Shown: positions 12,810 through 22,875 of the stretch, piece after piece
How the letters are laid out: every line of letters starts with the position of its first letter
How positions within the stretch are numbered: the stretch's first letter is position 1
Assembly: GCA_973895155.1 (NCBI GenBank)
Contig: OZ316897.1
Location: forward strand, 7,750,001 to 7,814,000
Direction of reading: 5' to 3'
Origin: Marsupella aquatica
Lineage: Eukaryota > Marchantiophyta
Length of the DNA stretch: 64,000 nucleotides
The notes under the pieces: generated by a model
The model's input: the letters and a program-made list of their open reading frames with translations, nothing else
Databases searched by the model: none
Told to the model about the DNA's origin: nothing
Program-made: the position numbers and the translations under genes

Positions 12810-13437
12810 TGTAGAGGTTAACTCAATCTTAGGTTGAACTATGGTTAGTATGTTAACTGGGGTTAGAGTAAACCCTAGTTGAAGAGTTGATCCTTATCTC
12901 TTCAACTTCTATGTGGTGTGAGAACATACAAGAGAGTTCTCAAGAGAGAACACAGTGATATAGCAAGAGATGAGAGCTTGAAGAGATGAAAGCTATGGTG
13001 ATGCTTGAGTACACACATAACCGTTAATAAAGCTTTGTATTCCAATGGACATAGCCAACCTTGAGGCGAACCACGTAACTATTGAGCCTCAGGGGTCTCA
13101 CTATATGGGGACCTACCCATCACTTGCGACGTTTTTAGGCCTCGGACCCCCTAAAATGTAAGAAAAAATTATTGTTTTTTAACCCCTATAAAGTTGGAAT
13201 ATTCTTGGAATATTCCAAAAAATGGACTAAAAAGGCCCTAATGTTCTTATAAGTCTCAAAATTGAATTTAAAAGACCCTATTGTTCTTCTACAAAAATTC
13301 GTAAGTCTTCCCTTACAACCAATAAAATGACCCTATCCTTCGTTGCACGTGATATGCCATTTTTGTGGAAGTGAAACCCCCGAGTATTGAGCACGTGTAT
13401 GTTTGGAGTGTTCTTCCTGATCTGATTTCTCTCCACA
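12810..13437 (+). repeat. Copia 5' LTR (interrupted by a MITE)
   Basis: It starts TGTAGAGGTTAACTC and ends CTCCACA. It is 628 bp long only because a 297-bp element plus an 8-bp duplication lie inside it; without them it matches the 323-bp 3' LTR in length. Confidence 0.93.
13088..13384. mobile_element. hAT-like MITE inside the 5' LTR
   Basis: The insertion is 297 bp and is absent from the 3' LTR. Its ends are imperfect inverted repeats: CTCAGGGGTCTCAC at the left, against CTCGGGGGTTTCAC read from the right. It is flanked by the direct 8-mer tattgagc (13080-13087 and 13385-13392). The 3' LTR keeps the single uninterrupted tattgagc, which confirms the insertion. An 8-bp duplication with CAGGG-type ends fits hAT elements. 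There is no coding capacity. Confidence 0.88.
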
Positions 13438-13439
13438 AT

Positions 13440-13451
13440 TGGTATCAGAGC
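13440..13451 (+). other. Copia primer-binding site (initiator tRNA-Met type)
   Basis: TGGTATCAGAGC lies two bases after the 5' LTR. This is the usual copia minus-strand primer site, complementary to the 3' end of initiator tRNA-Met. Confidence 0.9.
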
Positions 13452-13674
13452 TCAGGTTTTCAGTCGATTAGGAACTCCATAGAACTTGCTTCAAGCAAAG
13501 CGAACAGCGGATGATTTCCTCTTCGAAGCGGAGCTATTGAAAGAAGATCGGACTCAATCTTCTCACAAGTGTGGAGCACACAACCAGGGGCTCATTTCAG
13601 TGAAGCAATGAAGGCCTGAGGTCAGAAACGGAAACAATTGTAAGTGACGGTTTTCAATTTACGTTATCAGGCAA

Positions 13675-13787
13675 GAGATAAGGACCAACTCTTCAACTAG
13701 GGTTTACTCTAACCCCAGTTAACATACTAACCATAGTTCAACCCAAGACTGAGTTAACCTCTACAAACTCCCCCTTGACTCATGTCT
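13675..13787 (-). repeat. Inverted copy of LTR start and polypurine-tract region
   Basis: The reverse complement of 13675-13765 matches the first 90 or so bases of the LTR. It is preceded on that strand by the polypurine region (caagggggagtt and the bases before it), as found just upstream of the 3' LTR. It therefore lies inverted between the leader and integrase, where gag and protease would be expected. Confidence 0.85.
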
Positions 13788-14854
13788 TGGAAGGCACCAC
13801 ACTTCTTGCCGAAGTCAATTTGGTCACATCTCAGGAGGAGAAAATCAATTTATGGCATGCTCGGTTTGGTCACATGAGTGAAAAAAGTTTGGAAATCCTA
13901 CACAAGCGACATCTTCTACCAGGATTGCAAGCATGCAAGTTGAGTTTTTGTGATCATTGCATTGTCGGCAAGAAAACAAGAACTTCATTTTCGACTGTCA
14001 TTCATCATTCTAAAGTTGTACTTGAGTATATTCATTCCGACGTGTGGGGTCCTGCTTCGGTTTCCTCACATTCAGGCAAACAATACTATGTATCGTTTAT
14101 CGATGATTACTCAAGGTTTGTTTGGATTTATTTCATTGCCCATAAGTTTGAAGTGTTTTCCATCTTCAAACAATGGGTAGCTCAAGTTGAGACACAGACT
14201 GCAAAGAATGTGAGATATCTACGATCAGATAATGGTGGTGAATACACCTCTGGCGAGTTCAACACGTATTGTGCAAATAAGGGAATTACTCACCATCTCA
14301 CAACTGTGTACACTCCTGAGCAAAATGGTGTTGCTGAGCGACTCAACCGCACATTGTTGGAGCGAGCAAGGAGCATGTTGAGCCACTCTAAATTGCCACA
14401 AATCTTTTGGGCGAAAGCTGTCAACATAGCTGCTTATCTCGTAAATCTCTCTCCTAGTCGGGCAATTATTTACAAAACCCCCTTTGAGCTATGGCACAAT
14501 CGACCTGCTGATTATTCAAAGCTTAAGGTTTTTGGCTGTAAAGCATATGCACATGTTCCTAGCAACAATAGGACTAAGCTAGATCCTAGAGCCCAAAAAT
14601 GCATTTTTCTTGGTTATCAGCGTGACGTTAAAGGATATCGATTGTGGGATCCAGTTGATTGCAAGTTACTTGTTAGTCGGGATGTATCCTTCAATGAAGA
14701 CAAATCATTGAAGGAGGGGGAGATAGATCAATTCCCTACTACTAACAAAGTGCAATCTCCTCCTCTAGAGGATTTAAGAGGAGAGGATGTGTCAAATAAA
14801 GAATATGTTGACACTACTTGTAGTATCACACTAGGGACAAAAATAAACATTTAA
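13775..14854 (+). pseudogene. Copia polyprotein fragment: GAG-pre-integrase and integrase
   Basis: A 359-codon open frame. Residues about 20-75 are the GAG-pre-integrase zinc domain (LWHARFGHMSEKSLEIL, then CDHCIVGKK). The integrase core follows: HSDVWGP with the first catalytic Asp, FIDDYSRFVWIYF, RSDNGGEYTS with the second Asp, and EQNGVAERLNRT with the Glu. After that come the conserved copia segments FGCKAYAHVP and KCIFLGYQ. The first few residues come from the inverted polypurine region, so the listed start is not native. The frame ends in foreign sequence just after the integrase C-terminus. gag and protease are absent, so it is a remnant, although the integrase core is undamaged. Confidence 0.93.
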
Positions 14855-16618
14855 GATCCAAAACTCGGTATTCGTTCCCATGGAAGAACATGTAAGGAAT
14901 GATTTTCTATGATTTAGCACTTATGAATGAATAAGGTAACAAAAACACAAAGGTTGAGCCTTTTACTATGGTTGCTCAGCAAGGCATAGTTTTAAATGTC
15001 TGCTTGACATTGTAAATAAAATTAACAAATGGAAACAATTAATAAAACACAATGAAAACCTTGAGGTATGGTGAGGGCGTTAGGAAACAACCAAGGTGAC
15101 TCCTCAACATAACTTCATTTGATATGATTTAGGTGGTATATCCGCAAGAACATTTCTGGAAAGGATTACGATACTAGGATGATTACTAAAATACCGTCAA
15201 CATGTCTCAACTTTTCCTTCCAAGGTACTGAGTGGAGACTAGTAATCAATCACTTCTGTATCCAATCGGTACTTTCTGTCACAAATAAGAGACACCATCA
15301 TAATCAAATTTGAAGCCATAAGTAATTGATAAGTAACAATCTTTGCATCCCGTGCACAAGCAATGTCACGTCAAAAACTATGCATCAAGAACTAAGGAAT
15401 ATGTAGAACATCACCAGCAAGGAATCTATTTCCACATACTCAAAAGATTTAACAATCACAATAATTTTACTTCAAGGGTCCAAACTTCTCATTCATTTAG
15501 ACTTGAAGGGGGAAGAATTTCTTTGTATTAAGTACTCATATGCAATGGAGTGCTTGCTACAAATGGAGGTAACAAAGTTGCAATCTTGCAACTGAGCGCT
15601 CATGAAATTTCTTCACACTAAAAGTGACAGAAATTCAAGTACATATAGGGTGGCAGGAACTAAAGAGAAAAGAGATAATGAAAGGACATGCCCTTTCATA
15701 TCTTAAGGGTCATAAACTAAAGTAAAAAGTATGAAAATATGCTACAAGAGTACTCAAGGTTGAGTAGAATGCTCCTGGAATCAAAAACTAACTAAAAGTT
15801 ATCCCTAGTGTAAACTGGAGTAAAAGTGTTTTTACACTTTTGTGATAAAACTAATAAATAGTGAGTTTATTGGAATTTTAATTTCTAACATAAAAGTCAA
15901 AATGGGGTGAAACTTTCCTAGGTGGAAGATTTATATACATGTTACATGCTGGCAAAATTTTAGACTTTTCTGAGGTGTCTAAGTGCCTTAATAAAATAGT
16001 TGAAAAGTGCTGTAGGATAAACAAAATACATTTTCCGGAAATTTTTCTAAGTGTTGGAGGCGCCGTTGCGCCTTTGCGCTTTGGAGCACTAGCGCCTTTG
16101 CGCCTTTGCGCAATTACGCTTAAGCAAAACTAAAAATGCTATAACTTCTAAAGTATATGTCAGTTTCGGTCGATACTTTCAGGGTATGGTCTACTATGTA
16201 AGGGCTATCTCCTGAAAAAGTATGAGACTTTTCTAACTACTTTAGCTATTTAATTAAAATTGCACAGATCGATTGATCTTAACTATTGTCGTAGGAGAAC
16301 TAATCTTGTTGGAGTAGTGTTGTCTGGTCTGGTTGCTGAACTCTTGTGTAGGTATTCTCTCGCATAGCTTCTTGAATTTCATCCATGTCTTGAGTGTGAT
16401 GCCGATAGAAAGGTAAAGACTTCCGTTGTCGTTCAAGATCCAGAACAGGAAGTAGTCTTCGGTGTAGCATGGTATTAGGTAAAGTGTTCAGTTGATCTAA
16501 ATTGCTACAAAAGGTAGCTATACTGCACCTTTGACTTAGAAAAAGTTCAAAATTTATAATTTTTTAATTATTTCTAACTAATGTACTATATTACACTACT
16601 GTAAGGCAAAGCACACTA
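14855..16618. other. Non-coding insertion between integrase and reverse transcriptase
   Basis: About 1.77 kb of AT-rich DNA with no substantial ORF separates two halves of one polyprotein that should be continuous. Possible ends are TGTAGT near 14818 and ACTACA at 16615-16620, a short inverted match, but no target duplication is clear. A GC-rich patch at about 16060-16120 repeats 'gcgcctttgcgc'. The class of the inserted element is unknown. Confidence 0.6.
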
Positions 16619-16642
16619 CAATCAGATCAGCCAGAGTCTTCA

Positions 16643-18328
16643 GTGCGAAGAGGAACTCGTAAACGTCAAGCCCGGGAAAGGTATGGAACTTGGCTTCTTT
16701 CTGATCAAGTGGATTTGGATGAAGAATCTATTGATGCATTGGTGACAGAAGATGGAGATCCATCATCATTTCAAGAGGTCCTAGCTTCTATGGAGAAGCA
16801 ACAATGGCAGGCGGCGATGCGCATGGAAATGAAATCACTTCACGATAACAAGACTTGGGAACTCACAAGTCTACCTAGTGACAAGCAGGCTGTTGACAGC
16901 AAGTGGGTGTATAGGAAGAAAGATGGACCCACGGAGGATGCTGAGAAGATATTTAAGGCTCGGTTGGTAGCCAAGGGTTTTACTCAACAAAAAGGTATAG
17001 ACTACAATGAAGTTTTTTCACCTGTAGCAAAGTATTCAACAATACGTTTGCTATGTGCTCTTGTAGTTTTATTTGATCTGGTTTTAGATCAAATGGATGT
17101 TGTCACAGCATTCTTATATGGATCGTTGGATGAGGTGATTTACATGAGGCAACCAAAGGATTTTGTGCAAAAGGGCAAGGAAAATTTGGTATGCAGGTTG
17201 CTAAAATCCTTATATGGATTAAAGCAGAGCCCAAGGCAGTGGAACAAGCGTTTTGATGAATTTTTGAAATCGCTTGGATTCGTGCAAAGCGTGTACGATC
17301 CATGTGTTTACATCAGGCGTGTGAACAACACAGGTTTTAAGCTTGTCATCCTTGTACTTTATGTGGATGACATGCTCATTGCAGCACAGGATAGGGGCGA
17401 AGTTGATAAGCTTAAGGCCCAACTCAGTTCTGAGTTTAAGATGAAGGATTTGGGCATAGCCAAGAGGATCCTAGGCATGGAGATTGTCAGGGATGTTAAC
17501 AAAGCCAAACTTTGGCTGACGCAGAAAAGATATGCAGACAAGGTACTCTCAAAATTCAACATGGCAGATGCTAAGGCTGTGAGTGTTCCTTTGGCAAGGC
17601 ATTTCAATATTTCTGCAGCATTTTGTCCATCGGATGCGACAGAAAAAAGTTTGATGTCCAAAGTTTCTTATGAAAGTGCTGTGGGTAGTTTAATGTATCT
17701 CATGGTATGCACCCGACCAAACATAGCTTATGCCGTTAGCAAGGTAAGCAGATATATGGCAAATCCAGGAAAAGTTCATTGGGAAGCAGTGAAATGGATT
17801 TTGCGCTACATCAGAGGTTCCACTAAGAAGGGTTTATTATTTGATGCAAGTTCAAACAATATGAAAGTGCTTCAAGGTTATGTGGATGCAGACTACGCAG
17901 GTGATCTGGATAAGAGAAGATCGACAACTGGATATGTATTTACACTTGCTGGTGGATGCATTAGTTGGAAGTCTACTCTCCAAAAGTGCGTTGCAAAGTC
18001 TACTATGGATGCCGAGTATGTAGTGGCAGCAGAAGCAGCATCAGAGACCATTTGGTTGGAAAAGCTTGTCACGGAGATGGGCTTATCACAAGATTGTGTC
18101 TATCTTCATTGTGACAGTCAAAGTGCAATTTACACTGCCAAGAATCAGGTGATGGATGGTAGGGTAAAGCACATTGATGTCCGCTATCATTTCATCCGAC
18201 AGGCATTATCGGATGATGAGTTTGAGCTTGTCAAGATTGATGGAAAGCTTAATCCAACGGATGCTTTTACCAAAGTATTAGACTCCAATAGTTTTTCAAG
18301 GCATTGTAATTATTTACAAATATTGTAA
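16643..18328 (+). pseudogene. Copia polyprotein fragment: reverse transcriptase and RNase H
   Basis: A 561-codon open frame. The reverse transcriptase spans residues about 70-315 and shows WVYRKKDGP, FKARLVAKGFTQ, FSPVAKYSTIR, QMDVVTAFLYG with a catalytic Asp, SLYGLKQSPRQW and LYVDDMLIA, the YVDD box. RNase H follows with VDADYAGDLDKRRSTTGYVF, KSTMDAEYVVAAEA and HCDSQSAI, ending shortly before the polypurine tract. The frame opens upstream of the listed GTG (as ..QPESSV) and is broken off from integrase by the insertion. There is no internal stop, so the damage seems recent. Confidence 0.95.
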
Positions 18329-18522
18329 ATATAGAGTTAACCAAGAAAATGTCTCTATATGAGTACTCCATCCGATGGCTTATCGGCTACGACTTAGTTC
18401 TAGTTAACCCTTGCATTAGGGGGAGGGTCTTTGGGCCCTACTGTCTTGAACTTCCCGCGGAGGAACTTGTAAGGAAAAGACAATGTTATGAACCCTCCCA
18501 AGACGTGAGTCAAGGGGGAGTT

Positions 18523-18845
18523 TGTAGAGGTTAACTCAGTCTTGGGTTGAACTATGGTTAGTATGTTAATTGGGGTTAGAGTAAACCCTAGTTGAAGAGT
18601 TGGTCTTTATCTCTTCAACTTCTATGTGGTGTGAGAACACACAAGAGAGTTCTCAAGAGAGAACACAGTGATATAGCAAGAGATGAGAGCTTGAAGAGAT
18701 GAGAGCTATGGTGATGCTTGAGTACACACATAACCGTTAATAAAGCTTTGTATTCCCGTGGACGTAGCCAACCTTGAGGCGAACCACGTAACTATTGAGC
18801 ACGTGTATGTTTGGAGTGTTCTTCCTGATCTGATTTCTCCCCACA
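18523..18845 (+). repeat. Copia 3' LTR
   Basis: It is 323 bp, starts TGTAGAGGTTAACTC and ends CCCCACA. It is preceded by the polypurine tract aagggggag (18512-18520) and followed by the target duplication ctttt. It retains the empty site of the MITE that sits in the 5' LTR. Confidence 0.95.
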
Positions 18846-18910
18846 CTTTTAAAGTCTTTCCACAGCCGTGGCTCTTGGGCAGTGTGCGAACCCTCAACTT
18901 GATCACCACT
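18846..18910 (-). pseudogene. POLH exon 8 fragment, right part
   Basis: This continues the duplicated POLH scrap after the copia element. It matches 8326-8384, including 'tctttccacagccgtggctc' and 'caacttgatcacc'. Relative to the working gene, about 24 bp (8302-8325) are missing next to the insertion site, and one extra A (gcgaaccc against gcgaccc) shifts the frame. The similarity stops near 18910. Confidence 0.85.
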
Positions 18911-19440
18911 CAGACCAACTTTTGATCATGCCAATGTAGGTTGGCAATAAATGCATACAATAGAATATCTGATCGTGCCCGTTCTGACCTATCATCTGTT
19001 TACAAAGTATCATATAGTTGGAGTAAATCCTGTCATTCACTGAAAAAATGTTTTTTCATCATCATGCAATTGGCCAATAACTTGCCACACTTAGCCCATT
19101 TGGAAGGCATACAAGAGGCCTCTTCCTCAAAATCAGTAGTCCCTGGGTTGCAATCCTAGTGCTTTCCATCATTGCACTATGATGTTACTACAATACTTGT
19201 GTGCTGCTTCTACCTCGAACAGCCGATGGCACCCTCTAGCATCCCATTGCTCGGTGATATTGCCATAGCTGGCGTGGATGAGCCCAGAGTTCTTCTAACA
19301 AGAAAGGAAGTGCAAGTGCAAAATACAAAAAGCGGCCCCAGCAGTGCAAAATACAAGATTGCCATTGACAAAGATCCACAAAGGCGAGAGGCTCAATAAA
19401 GAGGGAGAGAACAAGGGAAATGGTCTGTGAGTCCCACATA
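18911..19440. other. Intergenic, no gene seen
   Basis: Only short ORFs without motifs are present. Confidence 0.4.
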
Positions 19441-19698
19441 TTCACATCTTACTTATAAAGCATCAATTACAAGCTAGAGTTGGGGCCTAAGCTTCTAGAG
19501 TGAGCCTCTAGACCGTAACTCCTGGCTCATCACACAGATGGGACAGCTCATGAGTATGAGGTATGTCACTTGATAATCATGCATGCTTTTTGTCAGAATT
19601 TCTATTTACATTAAAAAATGTACTCTATGGTCACACAATAACATATGAGCATAGAAAGAGGGATGTGCATAGAAAAGAGTATGGTATGTTATGTATGA
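19441..19698. repeat. Dispersed repeat family C, left half of split copy
   Basis: This shares 'acttataaag..tcaa.tacaag', 'tttctatttac.tt', 'aaaaatgtactctat' and 'ataacatatg..catagaaaga' with the copy at about 40120-40640. The Helitron-like element interrupts it at 19699, and the family sequence resumes at 21540 (ttattaaaatgat.acatgcatgat). Confidence 0.75.
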
Positions 19699-19719
19699 CT
19701 AGCCCAATGCCCGTGCGTT

Positions 19720-20480
19720 GCACAAAAGATGTCGAGTGATAAAAATATGTCAAGGTGATAATAAGATGTCAAGTGACAAAAAGATGTCGAGCTGATAAAA
19801 AGATGTCGAGGTGACAAAGATGTCAAGGTGATAAAAAGATGTTGATGTGAGAAAAAGATGTCAAAAATAGAAAAAGATATTGAGGTGAGCAAAAGATGTT
19901 GAGATGAACAAAAGATGTTCATGAGAGAAAAGATGAGGAGCAGACAAAAACATTTTGCGATAAAAAAAACATATGTTTAGGCGAGGCACAAACGTCAAGG
20001 TGATAAAAGATTTAGGGTTATATAACTGTTCATATAACCTTAAACCTTAGTGCCTGTGCATTGCACAAAAGATGTCGGGGTGAGGAAAATATGTCGAGGT
20101 GAGGACAAAATATATGCTGAAGGGAGCAAACAATATCAAGGAGAGGGAAAGACGTCAAAGTGACACAAAGATGTCGAGGCGATGCAAAGAGATATAGGCG
20201 AGGGTTGCACAAAAGATTTTGAGGCAAGGAAAAGATGTGAAGGCAAGGTCAAGGTGAGGAAAGTATGTGGAGTGAGGAAACAATTTTGAGGCGAGGAAAA
20301 GATGTCAAGGCGAGGAAAAAATGTCAACTAAGGAGAGACAAAGATGTCAAGGCAACACAAATGAATATGGGCGAGCTCATTCTCCTTGCATTGCACAAAA
20401 ATATTGTTGTGCAAAAGATGTCATTGCATAAAAATATTGTTGTGCTAAAGGTCATATACATAAAAGATGTTGTGGAAACA
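19720..20480. repeat. Degenerate 'gatgtcaaggtgaggaaaa' array
   Basis: Dozens of imperfect words of 14-22 bp on the theme aaaagatgtc(g/a)aggtga(g). Internal copies of the Helitron-type end hairpin (tgtgcattgcacaaaag) lie at about 20052 and 20388, which suggests nested or tandem ends. Related arrays lie at 37030-37400, 48470-48560 and, on the other strand, 63020-63125. Confidence 0.75.
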
Positions 20481-21039
20481 ATATTGTAAACAAAAGAGGT
20501 GACGAAGAAAAATTTGCATTATGTAAAAGAAATTGTTGTGTAAAAAATGTTGTTGCATTTAGGGTTTCATTGCATATAAATATGTCTTGGTATAAAAGAA
20601 TTAGTTTTGTATATTAAAAAATTAATTTTAATTTCAATTTTTGGTATGCACAAAAATATTAAACTATTCCAAGATTATTTTACTTCTCATCTTTTCCCCA
20701 AATTTTACTACTTTACTCCATTTATTACACTTTTCCTTTCCTTACTTGTTTTTTTCTATAAACCACCCCTCCCCCCCTTTTTCCTTGAGGCCAACTTCTT
20801 ATCCTTATGATACAAAGTGTGGTATCTTTTGGGGAGTGTATTATGAGAAATCAAAAAGTACACTCTAATTAGCCCCATCATTGCTGTACTTTCAATTAAG
20901 GACGAAAAGCAATATCAAGGCTAATCAATGCTACTTAGCAATGATTAGCCCGTGCGTACGCCCCTGCTGCCCGCTGTAACCGACGCTTTTATTAGGGTAA
21001 ATACTATATGCGAACGGCAGTGGTCATCATTGGGTTAGG

Positions 21040-21101
21040 GACTCGATGGTAGAGCGTCTGAGTGGGAAGCGATAGGTCGGGGGGTCAAATCCTGGCGAGT
21101 C
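21040..21101 (+). other. tRNA-like remnant
   Basis: The 5' GACTCG pairs with the 3' CGAGTC. Between them are 'TGGTAGAGCG' (D-arm/A-box-like), a loop with GTGGGAA and 'GGGGTCAAATCC' (B-box-like). It is only about 62 nt, lacks the first half of the D stem and has a poor anticodon stem, so it is probably a decayed tRNA or a SINE head inside the Helitron-like element. Confidence 0.35.
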
Positions 21102-21539
21102 ATGATACTTTTAACAATCACCCCACCCAAAAGTGGGGTTCATTCAAACGCTAGTGACACTTAGAAAAATAGTGTCACCATTTGCGACAAACACGGGCAG
21201 CGGGCAGAGAATGTGGGCAGTCCGGTATGGGAGGCTCTTTATGAGCCTCGAGATTGCTTTTTGTGCTGAATTACTTTCAAGTACAATTGCCCACAGGCAT
21301 AGAGCATTAAATGGTTAAGTGTGCCTTGGAGGTGGTACCTTGGCCTTACGTACCTTTGACAGTGTACTTTTTGCCTGTGAAATAAAATTGAGGAGAGACA
21401 AATGGATGATTTTGGTATATCTGATGGTTATTAAAAATTATCTTTTCAATGGATGATCTAGATTTGTTCCCGCCTTTTTAGATTTTGGTAAGTAGACGAA
21501 ACCCAGAAATGAGCGGGATTGAATATTATAATAACTTGA

Positions 21540-21660
21540 TTATTAAAATGATGACATGCATGATGATTATTTAATCATTTCATTAACCATCAAAGAATAT
21601 GAATAAAGAATATATTTTGGTGTCATTTTTATTATAGTCCCCGCTATAAACGTTCCTAGA
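21540..21660. repeat. Dispersed repeat family C, right half of split copy
   Basis: 'ttattaaaatgatgacatgc', then 'aatatgaataaagaatatatttt' (in part) and 'gtgtcatttttatt', match 40530-40625 and continue family C after the Helitron-like insertion. Confidence 0.7.
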
Positions 21661-22849
21661 ACAGGTAGTTGGGGCTAGTAGGAAGTAAAGCCTAAAGAAC
21701 TGACAAACCTACAAGCTCACACATAACCAAACATAGAAGGGTAAAATTTGTCTTGAGCCCCTGAGCCTCAGCAATTGGATGTACTTATTTTTTGCCCAAG
21801 AAGAGGTAGAAGTAGTTTGTAAATGAACTTATGAAAGACGGCATTCTGTTCTCCTGACCAAGTACTTTTTGCCAAAGTGAGTATTGGGATGACAGGACCA
21901 AATGTGTTGTCTTATATAGTGTATCATTCCAGTAGTCTATATAGGTCGCAACAATTTATCCAAAGTTAACATCTTGTCAAACATGTTGGTGGTCTATGAC
22001 AGCTTCAATTTGGGGAATTTCCTATATCCACATCTTGTCAAACATGTTGGTGGTCTATGACAGCTTCAATTTGGGGACCTTCCTATATACACCGCGCAAT
22101 TTGTCAAAGCATCTTAAGATGGTCTATGAGAGATCCTAAATCCAACTTCAAGTGGCCATTTTCAAAAAATGAATGTCTCACAAGTAATATTAGAAACTTC
22201 ACAATGGAAAACTAATGTCAACCTTGAAAACCTTCACCCCTGGTAAGGGGCTTGAAGAAAATTCATGTTTTCAAAAAGTGGCTCTCTCACAATCACTCTC
22301 ATAGTCTCCATCATTGGATTTTTGTTTTCATGATCACAGTAATTTATTTCAATTATCATGTCAAGTTTTTGAATTCCGATATTTGCCTGTGTGGTTGGAG
22401 AGTCAATTATCTTAGCTAGTTTTTGAATTTGGGTATTTGTCTGTGTGTGGAACTGTTACCCTTCTAGAGCCTCACTAACTTGGGAACTTAATTTCCATTG
22501 ACACTTTTTTAATCTACAGAACGTTCCTTATGAAAACCCATATCTTAAGGTAAGAAAATCTATTTTTTTGGTTAATAACACTCATTTTCCACACTCTTCT
22601 TTGCAGCTATCAGATCCTAATCAGTAGCTATCAACACTAATCAGGGTCAAGTGATCCCTAATAGATGCTTTAGCCTTCAAGATTATAGAGCTCTCCGCAC
22701 CTCCAAATGCTCTACTGTTGGATGTGAAATAAACTTTCCAAAATTGATCCCACACAAGAGTAAATGTGGCGGAGCTCTCAAATCCCTAATAAATACTCTA
22801 GCCCTCCATTACTAGAGAGCTTTCACCTCTAGATGCTCTATAATAATAT
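21661..22849. other. Intergenic, no gene seen
   Basis: It contains a 61-bp direct tandem duplication: 'catcttgtcaaacatgttgg' and the next 30 bases occur at about 21969 and 22030. The remainder is AT-rich and shows no coding signal. Confidence 0.45.
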
Positions 22850-22869
22850 GTTGGACAAAACATTTAAAC
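22850..22869 (+). repeat. 20-bp direct repeat, left copy
   Basis: gttggacaaaacatttaaac occurs here and again at 29601-29620. The two copies bracket a 6.7-kb segment that contains the transposase-like gene. Confidence 0.7.
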
Positions 22870-22875
22870 CACCAC

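Larger units (their letters stand above)
12810..18845 (+). mobile_element. Ty1/copia LTR retrotransposon, rearranged
   Basis: The element runs from TG to CA and is flanked by the 5-bp duplication ctttt (12805-12809 and 18846-18850). It contains two LTRs, a primer-binding site next to the 5' LTR, an integrase frame, a reverse transcriptase/RNase H frame and a polypurine tract (18512-18520) just before the 3' LTR. Integrase before reverse transcriptase is the copia order. The gag and protease are missing, an inverted LTR piece lies in their place, and about 1.8 kb of unrelated DNA splits the polyprotein. After the MITE and its duplication are removed, both LTRs are 323 bp and differ at 11 sites by my count. 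The element cannot be autonomous. Confidence 0.95.
19699..21539 (-). mobile_element. Non-autonomous Helitron-like element H2
   Basis: Read on the minus strand, it begins with TC (TCAAGTTATTATAATATTC) and ends GTGCAACGCACGGGCATTGGGCTAG, given here as the hairpin GTGC-AAC-GCAC followed by CTAG. It lies between A and T with no target duplication, as Helitrons do. The element-free counterpart of its flanks ('atatatga' joined to 'ttattaaaatg') is found near 40420-40440 and 40525-40545, which supports both boundaries. The left third is a degenerate array of 'gatgtcgaggtgaggaaaa' words. No Rep or helicase frame is present. Confidence 0.8.

Noticed and set aside
19720-20480. A CRISPR-like or regular satellite array of 'gatgtcgaggtgag' words
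   Set aside because: Word spacing and sequence vary freely, with no constant repeat or spacer length; it sits inside an element with Helitron-type ends in a eukaryotic genome.
21040-21101. A functional tRNA gene
   Set aside because: Too short, incomplete D stem and poor anticodon stem; retained only as a tRNA-like remnant.
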